Part shown: one piece after another, positions 7,575 through 15,736 of the stretch
How positions within the stretch are numbered: the stretch's first letter is position 1
How the letters are laid out: the number at the start of each line of letters is the position of its first letter
Assembly: GCA_035196065.1 (NCBI GenBank)
Contig: CP136575.1
Span: 1,021,001 to 1,085,000 of the forward strand
DNA from: Sphingobium sp.
GTDB lineage: Bacteria; Pseudomonadota; Alphaproteobacteria; Sphingomonadales; Sphingomonadaceae
Reading direction: 5' to 3'
Length of the DNA: 64,000 nucleotides
Notes under the pieces: model-generated
What the model saw: the letters and a program-made list of their open reading frames with translations, nothing else
Databases searched by the model: none
Told to the model about the DNA's origin: nothing
Position numbers and translations under genes: made by a program

Positions 7575-10500
7575 TCAGGCGGCGCTTGCGGCCTGCCGCT
7601 CCCGGAACAGCAGGACGTAGAGGGCGGGGATCAGGACGAGAGTGATGAGCGTGCCCAGGGCGAGCCCGCCGATCATCGCTGCCGCCATCGGCCGCCACAG
7701 CGCGCCGCCGAACAGGAACAGGGGGACAAGCCCGGTGATGCAGGTGAGCTTGGTCATCACGATCGGGCGCAGGCGCACGGCGGCGGCAGCGGCGACTGCA
7801 TCGGCAAGGCCAAGCCCGGCCTCGCGTTCCTCCTGCACCCGCTCGAGCAGCAGCACCGCGTTGTTGACGATGATCCCGGCGAGCGCGAGCAGGCCCAGCG
7901 TCGCGGTGAAGCTCATCGCCTCGCCGCTCAGTTTGAGGCCCACCGAGGCGCCGATCAGCACGAAGGGGATCGAGGCCATGATGATCGCGGTCTTTCTGAG
8001 CGATCCGAACTGCCACAGGAACAGCCCCGCCATGCCGAGGAGAGCGAGCGGGAAGTATTGCTCGATCCCCGCATTGGCATCGGCCGCCTCCTCGATGTCG
8101 CCGCCCAGTTCGAGCCGGTGGCCGGGGGCGAGCTTGAGGTCGTCGATGGCGGGCTGCACCGCATCGACGATCCCCTGCGAGGTCATCCCCGGCGCGCGCG
8201 CGGTGACGGTAATGACCGGGCTCTGGTTGCGGCGCAGCAGCACACTCGGCTGGTCGTCGAGGCGGATGTCGGCGATCTCGTGCAGGGCAACCGCGCCTTT
8301 GGTGCCGAACACCGGCAGTGCGCCGAGCCGTTCGGGCAGGGTGCGGTCGGCGGCGGGCGCGCGCAGCACCACCGGCACCTGCGCCTCGCCCTGGCGTAGG
8401 ACGGTGACCGGCAGGCCGCTGGTCGCCGTGTCGAGCGCGCGGGCGACCGCGGCCGAGCTGACCCCTGCAGTGAGCGCGCGGGACTGGTCGATTTCTACCG
8501 CGAGGCGCACGATCCGCCCCTCGCCATCGTCGCGCACGTCCTCGGCGTCCGGCACCTTGGCGAGCGCCTGTTTGAGCGCCGCGGCACCGCGTTCGAGTTC
8601 GGCGCGGTCGGGGCCGGTCAGGCGGAATACCGCGGTGTTGGCCTCCGAGACGCCGAGCGAGAAGCGCTTGGGCTCGATCCGCGCATCGGGAAAGCGCTCG
8701 CCCAGCACCTTGCGCAGCCGTGCCACCACTGCGGGCGCATCGGTCCCCTCGGCAAGGTTGACGATGCCATAGGCCCGGTGCGGTGCGGCGAGCGGCGGGT
8801 TGAGGCCGAGGATGAAGCGCGGGCCGCCATCGTTGACATAGACCACGTTGCTGGCGATTTCGGGGAAGGCCTTGCGGTCGGCAAGCAGGGCGGAGGCCTT
8901 CTGCGCCACCTCCAGCGTCGCGCGGGTCGAGGCGCCGGGGGCGAGCTCGATCGGCACCTGCACCTGCGGGCGGGCGCTTTCCGAGAGGAGTTCGGACGGG
9001 ATCGTCGCGAACAGGCCGAACGAGAGCGCCAGCAGCCCGGCCATGGCGCCCGCCACCAGCGAGGGATGGGCAATCACCTGCCGGACCTTGCCTTCATACC
9101 AGCCGCGCACCCGCGCGAGCCAGCCGCTATCCTCATGGCTATCGTCATGCGCACCGGCGAACATTTCGGCCATCAGCGGGGTTACGGTAAGCGCCAGCAG
9201 CAGCGACAGGAGCAGCGTCACCGCCAGCACGATCGCGAGGCTGCGCATGTATTCGGCCGTATCGCTGACCCCGGCGGCGAGCGGCGCGAAGGCAAAGATG
9301 ATCGCAAGGCTCGAGGTGAGCAGCGGGGCGGCCATGGTGTGGCCGGCCGCAATCGCCGCCGCGCGCCTGTCTTCGCCGAGCGCCAGGCGGCGCTGGTAAT
9401 CCTCGACCACCACGATCCCGTTGTCGACGAACAGGCCCAGTGCGATGATCACCGCCGCGATCGAGACCATGTGGAGCTCGATGCCGAGGAGGCGCATCAC
9501 CAGCAGCGTGCCCATTACCGTGAGCGGCACGATCACGCCGGTCACCAGCCCTGCGCGCCAGCCGAGGAACAGCACCACCACTAGCATCACCACCGCGACG
9601 GTCTCGAGGAAGGTCTGGCCGACCTTGGTTAGATCGTGCGCCACCACTTCGGACTGATCGGTGACGTCGCCCAGCTTCATCCCGGCCGGAAGATCGGCGG
9701 AGACCTCGGCGATCCGCGCGTCGAGCCGGTCGGCGAAGCTCAGGACGTTGGAACCGGGGCGCATCGAGATGCCGAGCACCACGGCAGGCTCGCCATTGTA
9801 GAGCGCGGCGAGCTCGGGCGGATCGGCCGGGCCGCGAGCGATGCTGCCGAGCGCGCTCAGCGGCAGGCTGGTGCCGTCGGGCAGCGCGACGGGAATGGCA
9901 CCGAGCGCGGTCTCATCGGGCAGATCGCCGCTCGGCTCGATCGCGAGCAGGCGGCGTCCGGTGTCGATCGCCCCTGCCGAGGCGACGATGTTGCGTTCGG
10001 CGAGCTGCGCGGCGAGACTGTCATAGGTGAGGCCCGTCGCGGCGAGGCGCTGCGGCGCGACCTCGACGAACACCCGCTCGGGCCGCACCCCGTGGAGCGA
10101 GATGCGCTCCACCCCCTCGACCGATTGCAGCCGGTCGCGCGCGGCCTTGGCCCAGTCCTCGAGCTGGCCGGCGCTGTAGCCCTTGCCGGTGAGCGCCAGG
10201 CTGCGCACCGCGACGCGGGCGAACTCGTCGTTGATCACGTAGTCGCTGGTGCCCTCGGGCAGCCCGGCGCGGGCTTCGGCGAGCTTGGCGCGCAGCTTCT
10301 GCCAGATCGCGGGCATGCGCGCCGCCGGGGTGCCGTCGTGCAGCGTCACCGTGGTGATCAGCGAGCCGGGGCGCACTGTCGTCTCGATCGTCTTGATGTC
10401 GGCGATCTCGCGCAGCTTGTCTTCGACGGGACGCGCAACGAGCTGCTCCACCCGCGTGCTGCTGGCGCCGGGCAGATAGGCCTCGACGGTTGCCACCCGC

Positions 10501-10625
10501 ACCTCGACGAAGGGTTCTTCGGTGGCGGGAAAATCGAGCATGGCGACCAGCCCTGCGAGGAACAGGGCGATGGCGGCGGCAAGGGTGAAGCGGCTGCGCT
10601 TGAGCGCCGCGGCGGTGATCGGCAT
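7575..10625 (-). CDS. RND-family efflux permease (AcrB/HAE type)
   Basis: Inner-membrane proton-driven exporter of about 1016 residues with the usual two-fold layout: TM1 from residue 10, a large periplasmic loop, TM2-6, a second loop and TM8-12. The fourth transmembrane segment reads GLFVDNGIVVVEDY, where AcrB has VDDAIVVVEN; the second aspartate of the proton relay is replaced by Asn, a variant seen in some RND subgroups. The frame stays open far upstream, but the start is the ATG at 10625 (MPITAAALKRSRFT), just before TM1. The substrate is unknown: not clearly of the heavy-metal class, more likely hydrophobic compounds. Confidence 0.94.
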   Translation of the reverse strand: MPITAAALKRSRFTLAAAIALFLAGLVAMLDFPATEEPFVEVRVATVEAYLPGASSTRVEQLVARPVEDKLREIADIKTIETTVRPGSLITTVTLHDGTPAARMPAIWQKLRAKLAEARAGLPEGTSDYVINDEFARVAVRSLALTGKGYSAGQLEDWAKAARDRLQSVEGVERISLHGVRPERVFVEVAPQRLAATGLTYDSLAAQLAERNIVASAGAIDTGRRLLAIEPSGDLPDETALGAIPVALPDGTSLPLSALGSIARGPADPPELAALYNGEPAVVLGISMRPGSNVLSFADRLDARIAEVSADLPAGMKLGDVTDQSEVVAHDLTKVGQTFLETVAVVMLVVVLFLGWRAGLVTGVIVPLTVMGTLLVMRLLGIELHMVSIAAVIIALGLFVDNGIVVVEDYQRRLALGEDRRAAAIAAGHTMAAPLLTSSLAIIFAFAPLAAGVSDTAEYMRSLAIVLAVTLLLSLLLALTVTPLMAEMFAGAHDDSHEDSGWLARVRGWYEGKVRQVIAHPSLVAGAMAGLLALSFGLFATIPSELLSESARPQVQVPIELAPGASTRATLEVAQKASALLADRKAFPEIASNVVYVNDGGPRFILGLNPPLAAPHRAYGIVNLAEGTDAPAVVARLRKVLGERFPDARIEPKRFSLGVSEANTAVFRLTGPDRAELERGAAALKQALAKVPDAEDVRDDGEGRIVRLAVEIDQSRALTAGVSSAAVARALDTATSGLPVTVLRQGEAQVPVVLRAPAADRTLPERLGALPVFGTKGAVALHEIADIRLDDQPSVLLRRNQSPVITVTARAPGMTSQGIVDAVQPAIDDLKLAPGHRLELGGDIEEAADANAGIEQYFPLALLGMAGLFLWQFGSLRKTAIIMASIPFVLIGASVGLKLSGEAMSFTATLGLLALAGIIVNNAVLLLERVQEEREAGLGLADAVAAAAAVRLRPIVMTKLTCITGLVPLFLFGGALWRPMAAAMIGGLALGTLITLVLIPALYVLLFRERQAASAA

Positions 10626-10657
10626 GGAGACGGTCCTTAGGAGAGGGAGAGGCAGGC

Positions 10658-11728
10658 TCAGCGCTGGGCGCGCTGCGGCCGGACGGTGAGACCGGGTTCG
10701 AGGAACTCGCCGCCCGCGGCGACCACCAGCTCGCCCGGGGCAAGCTTGCCGGTGACCAGCGCCTGCGATCCGGCAAGGCCTTTGAGTGCGACGGGCGCCT
10801 GGCGCAGTCGCTTGTCGGCACCGACCACCAGCACGGCCTTGCTCCCCCCGCGCCCCTTGAGCACGGCCGCGAGCGGAACGCTGACGGCCGCGCCCGGATC
10901 GCTGCGCAGGGCAAGGTCGACCACGAGGCCGGGCGCGGGATCGCCCGCAATCACCGTGAGCACCGCCATCCGCCCGCCCCCGCCGCCGTGGGCGCGGGCG
11001 CTGATGCCGGTGACCCGCGCCTCGCCCGCGCCACCGGGGTGGCGGAAGGCCACCACATCGCCGGGCTTCAGGGTGCGGGCGAGCGTTTCGGGCAGGGCGG
11101 CATCGATCAGGCGTTCGCCCGCGCCCTCGATCGCGAAGGCGATCTCGCCGGGTGCGAGCACCGCGCCAAGGCTGGTGCGGCGCTCGGCAATGACCCCGCT
11201 GACGGGCGCGCGCAGCACGCCTTCGGCGGCATCGTGCCGTGCTGCGGCGGCGGCGGCGCGAGCGGCATCGCTGGCAGCGGCCGCAGCGCGGGCCTCGCTG
11301 CGGGCCGCTTCGAGTTCGGCGTCGGTGGCGGCAGCGTCGGCCTGGAGCTTGGCGGCGCGCTCGGCGTTGCGTGCGCGTTCCTCGGCGACGATTCCGGCCT
11401 GACGGGCCTCGGCCTCGGCCTGGCGGCTGCGCAGCTGCGCCGCTTGGGCATCCAGCCGCGCGAGCACTTGGCCTTGCGTGACGCGCGCGCCGACATCGAC
11501 GTAGAGAGCCTGGACGCGGCCACCCTGGGCGGCCGCGACCATAGCCTGGTTCTCGCCGCGCACGGTTCCGATCGCGAGCGCTTCGCCGCCTTCGGAGGCA
11601 GTCGCCGGGGCAACCAGCACGGTGCGCGGGGGATTGGCAACAGGTTCCTCGCCGCCGCTGCAGGCGGAGACCGCGAAGGCGAGAGCGGAGGCGGCCAAGC
11701 CGCTTAATATAAGTGATGGCTTGCTCAC
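10658..11728 (-). CDS. RND efflux periplasmic adaptor (membrane fusion lipoprotein)
   Basis: HlyD/AcrA-type adaptor linking permease and outer-membrane duct, 356 residues. A short signal peptide ends at a lipobox-like AFAVSAC (cysteine about residue 23), then come the lipoyl half-motif (QALYVDVGARVTQGQVLARL), an unusually alanine- and glutamate-rich coiled-coil hairpin around residues 90-165, and the second lipoyl half (VLRAPVSGVIAERR). I chose the GTG at 11728 because GGAG lies 8 nt upstream; the longer frame would begin at a TTG inside that ribosome-binding region. The preceding terminator ends directly against this ribosome-binding site. Confidence 0.92.
   Translation of the reverse strand: MSKPSLILSGLAASALAFAVSACSGGEEPVANPPRTVLVAPATASEGGEALAIGTVRGENQAMVAAAQGGRVQALYVDVGARVTQGQVLARLDAQAAQLRSRQAEAEARQAGIVAEERARNAERAAKLQADAAATDAELEAARSEARAAAAASDAARAAAAAARHDAAEGVLRAPVSGVIAERRTSLGAVLAPGEIAFAIEGAGERLIDAALPETLARTLKPGDVVAFRHPGGAGEARVTGISARAHGGGGGRMAVLTVIAGDPAPGLVVDLALRSDPGAAVSVPLAAVLKGRGGSKAVLVVGADKRLRQAPVALKGLAGSQALVTGKLAPGELVVAAGGEFLEPGLTVRPQRAQR
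11709..11728. promoter_or_regulatory. Possible second TetR operator overlapping the adaptor start codon
   Basis: ATAAGTGATGGCTTGCTCAC agrees at 15 of 20 positions with the reverse complement of the palindrome in front of the tetR gene at 12443-12462. It covers the first seven codons of the adaptor gene, so binding could block entry into the pump operon. The coding constraint makes this less certain than the upstream site. Confidence 0.35.
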
Positions 11729-11738
11729 ATTTAGCTCC

Positions 11739-11763
11739 AAAAAAAGCCCGCCGGAAAGGCGGG
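11739..11763 (-). terminator. Rho-independent terminator between tetR and the pump operon
   Basis: On the minus strand CCCGCC-TTTCC-GGCGGG is followed by C and seven T residues, a textbook intrinsic terminator. It lies 27 bp after the regulator stop and its T tract abuts the ribosome-binding site of the adaptor gene. Confidence 0.85.
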
Positions 11764-11790
11764 GTAGACAAGAGGCTCGGGGGCGCAGCG

Positions 11791-12432
11791 TCAGACGCTG
11801 GGCTGCGACCCCCGGGTGAAGGCGGCGATGATCATCTGGTTTGCGGCAAGGGTCATCGCGACGGCGTTCTCCGAGGAAAAGACAAGTCTTCCGTAGAGCC
11901 CGTCATAAAGCGAAAGAATGAGGTGCGAGATGACGAGCACATCCGCGTCCTTGCGTACCTCCCCCTCGCGCTGACGGCGTTCGAGCAGCGTGGCCATTGC
12001 CTTGACCATCTTCGCGTCGGCTTCTTCGACGACCGCTGCGATCAGGGGATTGCGCGCGGCTTCGGCAACGATCTCGAGCTTGAGGTGGGTCTGTTCGACA
12101 TAGTCCGGGTCTGCCGCAAGCAGAACGCCGATCTTCTCGAGCCCTTCGCGCAGGCTGCCCGCCTCCTCGACCAGCCGCACGAGGGCAAGGTCCTCAGCAA
12201 GGTCGTCTTCGATCAGGGCTTTGACGAGATCGTCCTTGGTGGGGAAGTACTGGTAGAGGTTGGCGACGCTGACGCCTGCCTTGGCGCTGATCTCCGCCGT
12301 CGTGGCGGCATGGAAGCCCTTGCGCAGGAAGCAGGCACGCGCGCCATCGAGGATCTGCGCCCGTCGCTGCGCGCGCGCTTCGGAGTTGACGGGGCGGCCG
12401 AGCGCCTTCTGATTTGTCGATTCGCGTGCCAT
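11791..12432 (-). CDS. TetR/AcrR-family regulator of the RND pump
   Basis: Repressor of 213 residues whose N-terminal HTH reads TTAEISAKAGVSVANLYQYF followed by PTKDDLVKALI; the C-terminal half is the helical ligand domain. The ATG at 12432 (MARESTNQ) is preferred over an upstream in-frame start because it fits the family N-terminus and leaves the operator-like repeat outside the gene. Its position immediately upstream of the pump genes on the same strand is the classic arrangement for a ligand-responsive pump repressor; an inverted repeat 11 bp upstream of the start suggests autoregulation. Confidence 0.9.
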   Translation of the reverse strand: MARESTNQKALGRPVNSEARAQRRAQILDGARACFLRKGFHAATTAEISAKAGVSVANLYQYFPTKDDLVKALIEDDLAEDLALVRLVEEAGSLREGLEKIGVLLAADPDYVEQTHLKLEIVAEAARNPLIAAVVEEADAKMVKAMATLLERRQREGEVRKDADVLVISHLILSLYDGLYGRLVFSSENAVAMTLAANQMIIAAFTRGSQPSV

Positions 12433-12442
12433 GGCGACTAAA

Positions 12443-12462
12443 ATAAGCAATCGCTCACTTAT
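12443..12462. promoter_or_regulatory. Inverted repeat upstream of the pump tetR gene
   Basis: ATAAGCAATCGCTCACTTAT has ATAAG/CTTAT outer arms and lies 11 bp before the tetR start codon, as expected for an autoregulatory TetR operator. A related sequence lies at 11709-11728. The remaining spacer up to 12600 shows nothing else. Confidence 0.5.
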
Positions 12463-12600
12463 GTCAATCGACAAGTCGCAGAGATGCAGCGTGCGCGGCC
12501 AACCACCTCGTAAGCATTGGTCTAGATTGCAAAAGGGGGCGTCGATGCGTGCGCAAGCGGCAGGCTAGCGCCCCGCAAACCGGCCGTCGGAGGTGGGCCG

Positions 12601-14343
12601 TCAGAAGCCTATGGCCTCGCAGGGTCGGATCGCGTCGACCCCGCAGCGCATTACCCCTTCTGGATCACGCGCGATGGCGGTGACATTGGCGAATTCGACC
12701 CCCAGCAGGTGATGGTCCTCGCGCACCGCCTTCACGCGATGTCCCTTCTCGGCCAGCGTTCCGGGCAAGGCGTCTCCGAGCCGGTCGGACACGAAGGTCG
12801 TGCGCTCGCTCGCGTCGATCCGCCCTGCCTCGCACGCCTGCTGGGGCGAAAGCCCGTGATCGACCACGTCGCTGATGATCTGGACGATGGCGCTGATGAT
12901 CCTGCGCCCGCCGAACGCGCCGGTGCCCATCACGCCGCCGTCCGCGCCATAGACCATCGCCGGGGCCATGTTGGCGAGCGGACGCTTGCGCGGGGCGATG
13001 GCATTAGGCCCGCCGGGGCGAGGCGAGAACCATTGCATCCCGCTGTTGAGCAGCACGCCCGGCCCGGCCATGCACTTGGCGCCGAAGACGTCGCCGATGG
13101 TGTGCGTGCAGGTGACCAGCATGCCCGAGGCATCAGCCGCCGTGACGTGCACGGTGCCTTGCGGCGATCCCGGGCCGGTGCCCGGCTGGGATTGCGGCCG
13201 CGCCTCACCGCTGTAGACCCACGGGTCATGGAGCGGCGCCTCGCGGAACGCGACCCAGGGCTCGGCCTCGGTCTGGAGCGCCGGGTCAAGCCGCGCCGCA
13301 TCGATCAGCGCGGCGATTTCGTCGGCATAGGCGTCCGAGAGCATGGTACCCAGCGGCACCGCGCCGAACGCCGGATCACCCGCCCAGGCATAGCGATCGG
13401 CAAAGGCGTGGCGCAGCGCCGCGATCACGAGGTGGAACCGTTCTGCGGAGGCGCGTGGCAGGGCGGGCAGATCGAACCTTTCGAGCAGCCGCAATGTCTG
13501 GAGCACGGTCCAGCCGCCGCAGGGCGAGGCCGGGACGGCGACCCGGCGGCCGCGGTAGCTGCCCCACAAGGGCTCGCCGACGCGCGGGGCATAGGTCGCA
13601 AGGTCATCGAGCGACAGGATCCCGCCGCCCGCTGCGACATCGGCCACGATCGCCCGGGCGACATCGCCGCGATAGAACGATGTGCCGCCATCCGCGCCGA
13701 TCTCTTCCAGAGCATCGGCGAGCGCGGGTTGGGCGATGCGGTGGCCGTAGAGCGAGACGGGCGGCTCACCGCGATGGAGCAGGTTCGCCGCGGACTTATC
13801 GAACATCGCGAGCACGGGTTTGAAGGCCGCCGCCAGCGAATCGTAATAGATGTCGCTCGCAAATCCCTCGCGCGCCACCTTCACCGCCGGGGCGACGAGA
13901 CGCGCCAAGGGCAGGCGCCCGAACATGCGGTGTGCTTCGACCAGACCGGCAACGCTCGCGGGCACGCCGCAGGACCGGAAACCGAAAGCGTTGGCATTGC
14001 CCTCGACCGCCTCGGTCGCAAGCATGCCTGAAGGCGAATCCCCGATCACCTTGAACATGTCGGGCTGCGCGGCGGCGGGGGCCAGCGTCGGAAACTCGAT
14101 CGACCAGCATTTGCTTCCGGCCGGATCGTGCACCAGCATGAAGCCGCAGCCGCCGATCGAAGTGCTGAAGGGCTCGACCACCGCGGCCATGAACGCCGCG
14201 GCAATCGCGGCATCTACCGCCGAGCCGCCTTCCTTCAGGCACTCGGCCCCCGCCTCGGCCTCGAGCGCGCGGGTCGCGGCGACCGCTCCGCCCGTTACGG
14301 CCACTTCCTCGCGGCGGACCTGTTGCCGGCTGCGCACCATCAT
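12601..14343 (-). CDS. Gamma-glutamyltransferase family protein
   Basis: Ntn-hydrolase that removes or transfers a gamma-glutamyl group from peptides or amines. The N-terminal block GGSAVDAAIAAAF and the segment GTVHVTAADASG, whose threonine aligns with the autocatalytic nucleophile at the start of the small subunit, are visible, followed by GVLLNSGMQWFSP, KRPLANMAPAMV and GAFGGRRI. It has 580 residues, a normal precursor length. No signal peptide is seen, so it is probably cytoplasmic, unlike the periplasmic E. coli enzyme. GGGAG lies about 8 nt before the ATG. It is the last gene of a six- to seven-gene amine-catabolic run, 13 bp after the amine oxidase, so it may act on a gamma-glutamyl amine or amide intermediate. 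Confidence 0.88.
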   Translation of the reverse strand: MMVRSRQQVRREEVAVTGGAVAATRALEAEAGAECLKEGGSAVDAAIAAAFMAAVVEPFSTSIGGCGFMLVHDPAGSKCWSIEFPTLAPAAAQPDMFKVIGDSPSGMLATEAVEGNANAFGFRSCGVPASVAGLVEAHRMFGRLPLARLVAPAVKVAREGFASDIYYDSLAAAFKPVLAMFDKSAANLLHRGEPPVSLYGHRIAQPALADALEEIGADGGTSFYRGDVARAIVADVAAGGGILSLDDLATYAPRVGEPLWGSYRGRRVAVPASPCGGWTVLQTLRLLERFDLPALPRASAERFHLVIAALRHAFADRYAWAGDPAFGAVPLGTMLSDAYADEIAALIDAARLDPALQTEAEPWVAFREAPLHDPWVYSGEARPQSQPGTGPGSPQGTVHVTAADASGMLVTCTHTIGDVFGAKCMAGPGVLLNSGMQWFSPRPGGPNAIAPRKRPLANMAPAMVYGADGGVMGTGAFGGRRIISAIVQIISDVVDHGLSPQQACEAGRIDASERTTFVSDRLGDALPGTLAEKGHRVKAVREDHHLLGVEFANVTAIARDPEGVMRCGVDAIRPCEAIGF

Positions 14344-14356
14344 TGCCCGTCTCCCC

Positions 14357-15736
14357 CTAGTGTGTCGCCGCGATCACTTCGTCGGCCGCCCGCTCGCCCG
14401 CGCCGAGCGCGCCCTCGACATAGCCGCACCATTCGAGCGCAGTTTCGGTCCCGGCCCAGTGGATCCGCCCGCAAGGCGTGCGCAGCGCCGAGGCGCAGGC
14501 GTTGAGGAGGCCCGGGCCGCCGAACCCGCCGTAGCAGCCGCGCGACCAGCGTTCCTCGGACCAGTCGTGATCGACGTAATCGAGCGGCGACAGGGCCTCT
14601 GGCCCATAGGCGCTGGCGAGTTGGCGCAGCGTCTCGGCGCGCCGCGCCTCGGCGCCGCGCGGCGACCACGTGCGGGCGTGGGCAGCATCGAAGAAGCCGA
14701 CGATCAGGCCTTCCGGACGGCCGGGGCGCGACACGTCGAACCAGGGCGAGAACGGCTTGTCGGCGATAAGGCCGAAGCCGTTGCGTCCCGCCTCGCGCCA
14801 GAACGGGCGGGCGTAGGCGATCCACACCTTGATGACGCTGCCCATCGCCATGCGCTGATGCAGCGCATCGCGCTGGTGCGGCAGCAGCGGGTCGTAGGCA
14901 ATCTGGCCCGCCAGTGTCGGGGGCAGCGCGACGATCACGCGCTTTGCCGCAAAGGTCGCGCCCGCGGCCTCGACCCTGACCCCGGCGGCGTCCTGCGTGA
15001 TCGTCCGGACGGGGGTGTTGAGCCGCACCGCATCGCCAAGCTCAATTGCCATCCGCTCCGGCACTTCGACCAGCCCGCGTTCATAGGCGAACTGCTGCGC
15101 GCCGCCGGGTGCGGCCGAGAAGATCACCTCGGCCCCGTCGCCCGCCAGCATGTAGAACAGGAAGAACCGCATCGAGACATCCTCGGGCTCGGCGCATAGC
15201 ATCGAGCGGGTGAGGAAGGCGAAGGTGGCTCTGGCCCGGCGGGTGCGGGCGTGGCGGCTGACCCAGGCGGCGACCGACCAGCCATCGAGCCATGCCAGCG
15301 CCGGGCCCTGCTGCACCTCTTCGAGCGTCAGCCCCCGCGCCAGTGCGAGCAACTTGCCGAAGGTCGCCTTGTAATCGAGCCCGGCGACGAGGCCGAAGGC
15401 CGCATCGACATTCTCGCCCTCGCCCGATGCCGCGCGGCCCTGGAAATCGACGATGTTACGGCCGGCAAGGTTGGTCTCGTAGGTCCTGAGCCCGTAGGCC
15501 TCGGTCAGTGCCAGCAGCCGCTTCTGGCTCGGCCCCAGCCACATCCCGCCGAGGTCGACCGGCTGTCCAGCGAGGGTGCCGCGCTTCAGGCGCCCGCCGA
15601 CCCGCTCGCGCGCCTCGAGCACCATCACGCTGAGCCCCGCAGCCCGCAGCCGGCGTGCCGCCGCGAGGCCCGAGGCGCCGGCGCCCACCACGATGCAGTC
15701 GCTGGCGAGCGGCACCACCTTGCGCCGCCCGGTCAT
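14357..15736 (-). CDS. Flavin-containing amine oxidase
   Basis: FAD-dependent oxidase of the monoamine/polyamine oxidase family, which converts an amine to an aldehyde with release of ammonia and H2O2. The N-terminal dinucleotide fold VGAGASGLAAARRL is followed by LEARERVGGRL; the C-terminal FAD motif reads HWAGTETALEWCGYVEGAL. It has 459 residues, the expected length, and no signal peptide, so it is cytoplasmic. Its ATG overlaps the stop of the upstream dimethylformamidase-like gene by 4 bp (ATGA), indicating translational coupling. The substrate is presumably the amine freed or imported by the neighbouring gene products. Confidence 0.92.
   Translation of the reverse strand: MTGRRKVVPLASDCIVVGAGASGLAAARRLRAAGLSVMVLEARERVGGRLKRGTLAGQPVDLGGMWLGPSQKRLLALTEAYGLRTYETNLAGRNIVDFQGRAASGEGENVDAAFGLVAGLDYKATFGKLLALARGLTLEEVQQGPALAWLDGWSVAAWVSRHARTRRARATFAFLTRSMLCAEPEDVSMRFFLFYMLAGDGAEVIFSAAPGGAQQFAYERGLVEVPERMAIELGDAVRLNTPVRTITQDAAGVRVEAAGATFAAKRVIVALPPTLAGQIAYDPLLPHQRDALHQRMAMGSVIKVWIAYARPFWREAGRNGFGLIADKPFSPWFDVSRPGRPEGLIVGFFDAAHARTWSPRGAEARRAETLRQLASAYGPEALSPLDYVDHDWSEERWSRGCYGGFGGPGLLNACASALRTPCGRIHWAGTETALEWCGYVEGALGAGERAADEVIAATH

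Noticed and set aside
6042-8399. 785-codon open frame on the plus strand opposite the efflux genes
   Set aside because: Arg/Gly/Gln-rich translation with no domain; it is the complement of the outer-membrane factor and permease genes, whose motifs are intact.
10626-11771. Upstream extension of the permease frame
   Set aside because: Extremely arginine-rich reading that overlaps the adaptor gene; the permease begins just before its first membrane helix at 10625.
12709-14031. 440-codon plus-strand frame opposite gamma-glutamyltransferase
   Set aside because: Low-complexity, no recognisable fold; shadow of the real gene in G+C-rich DNA.
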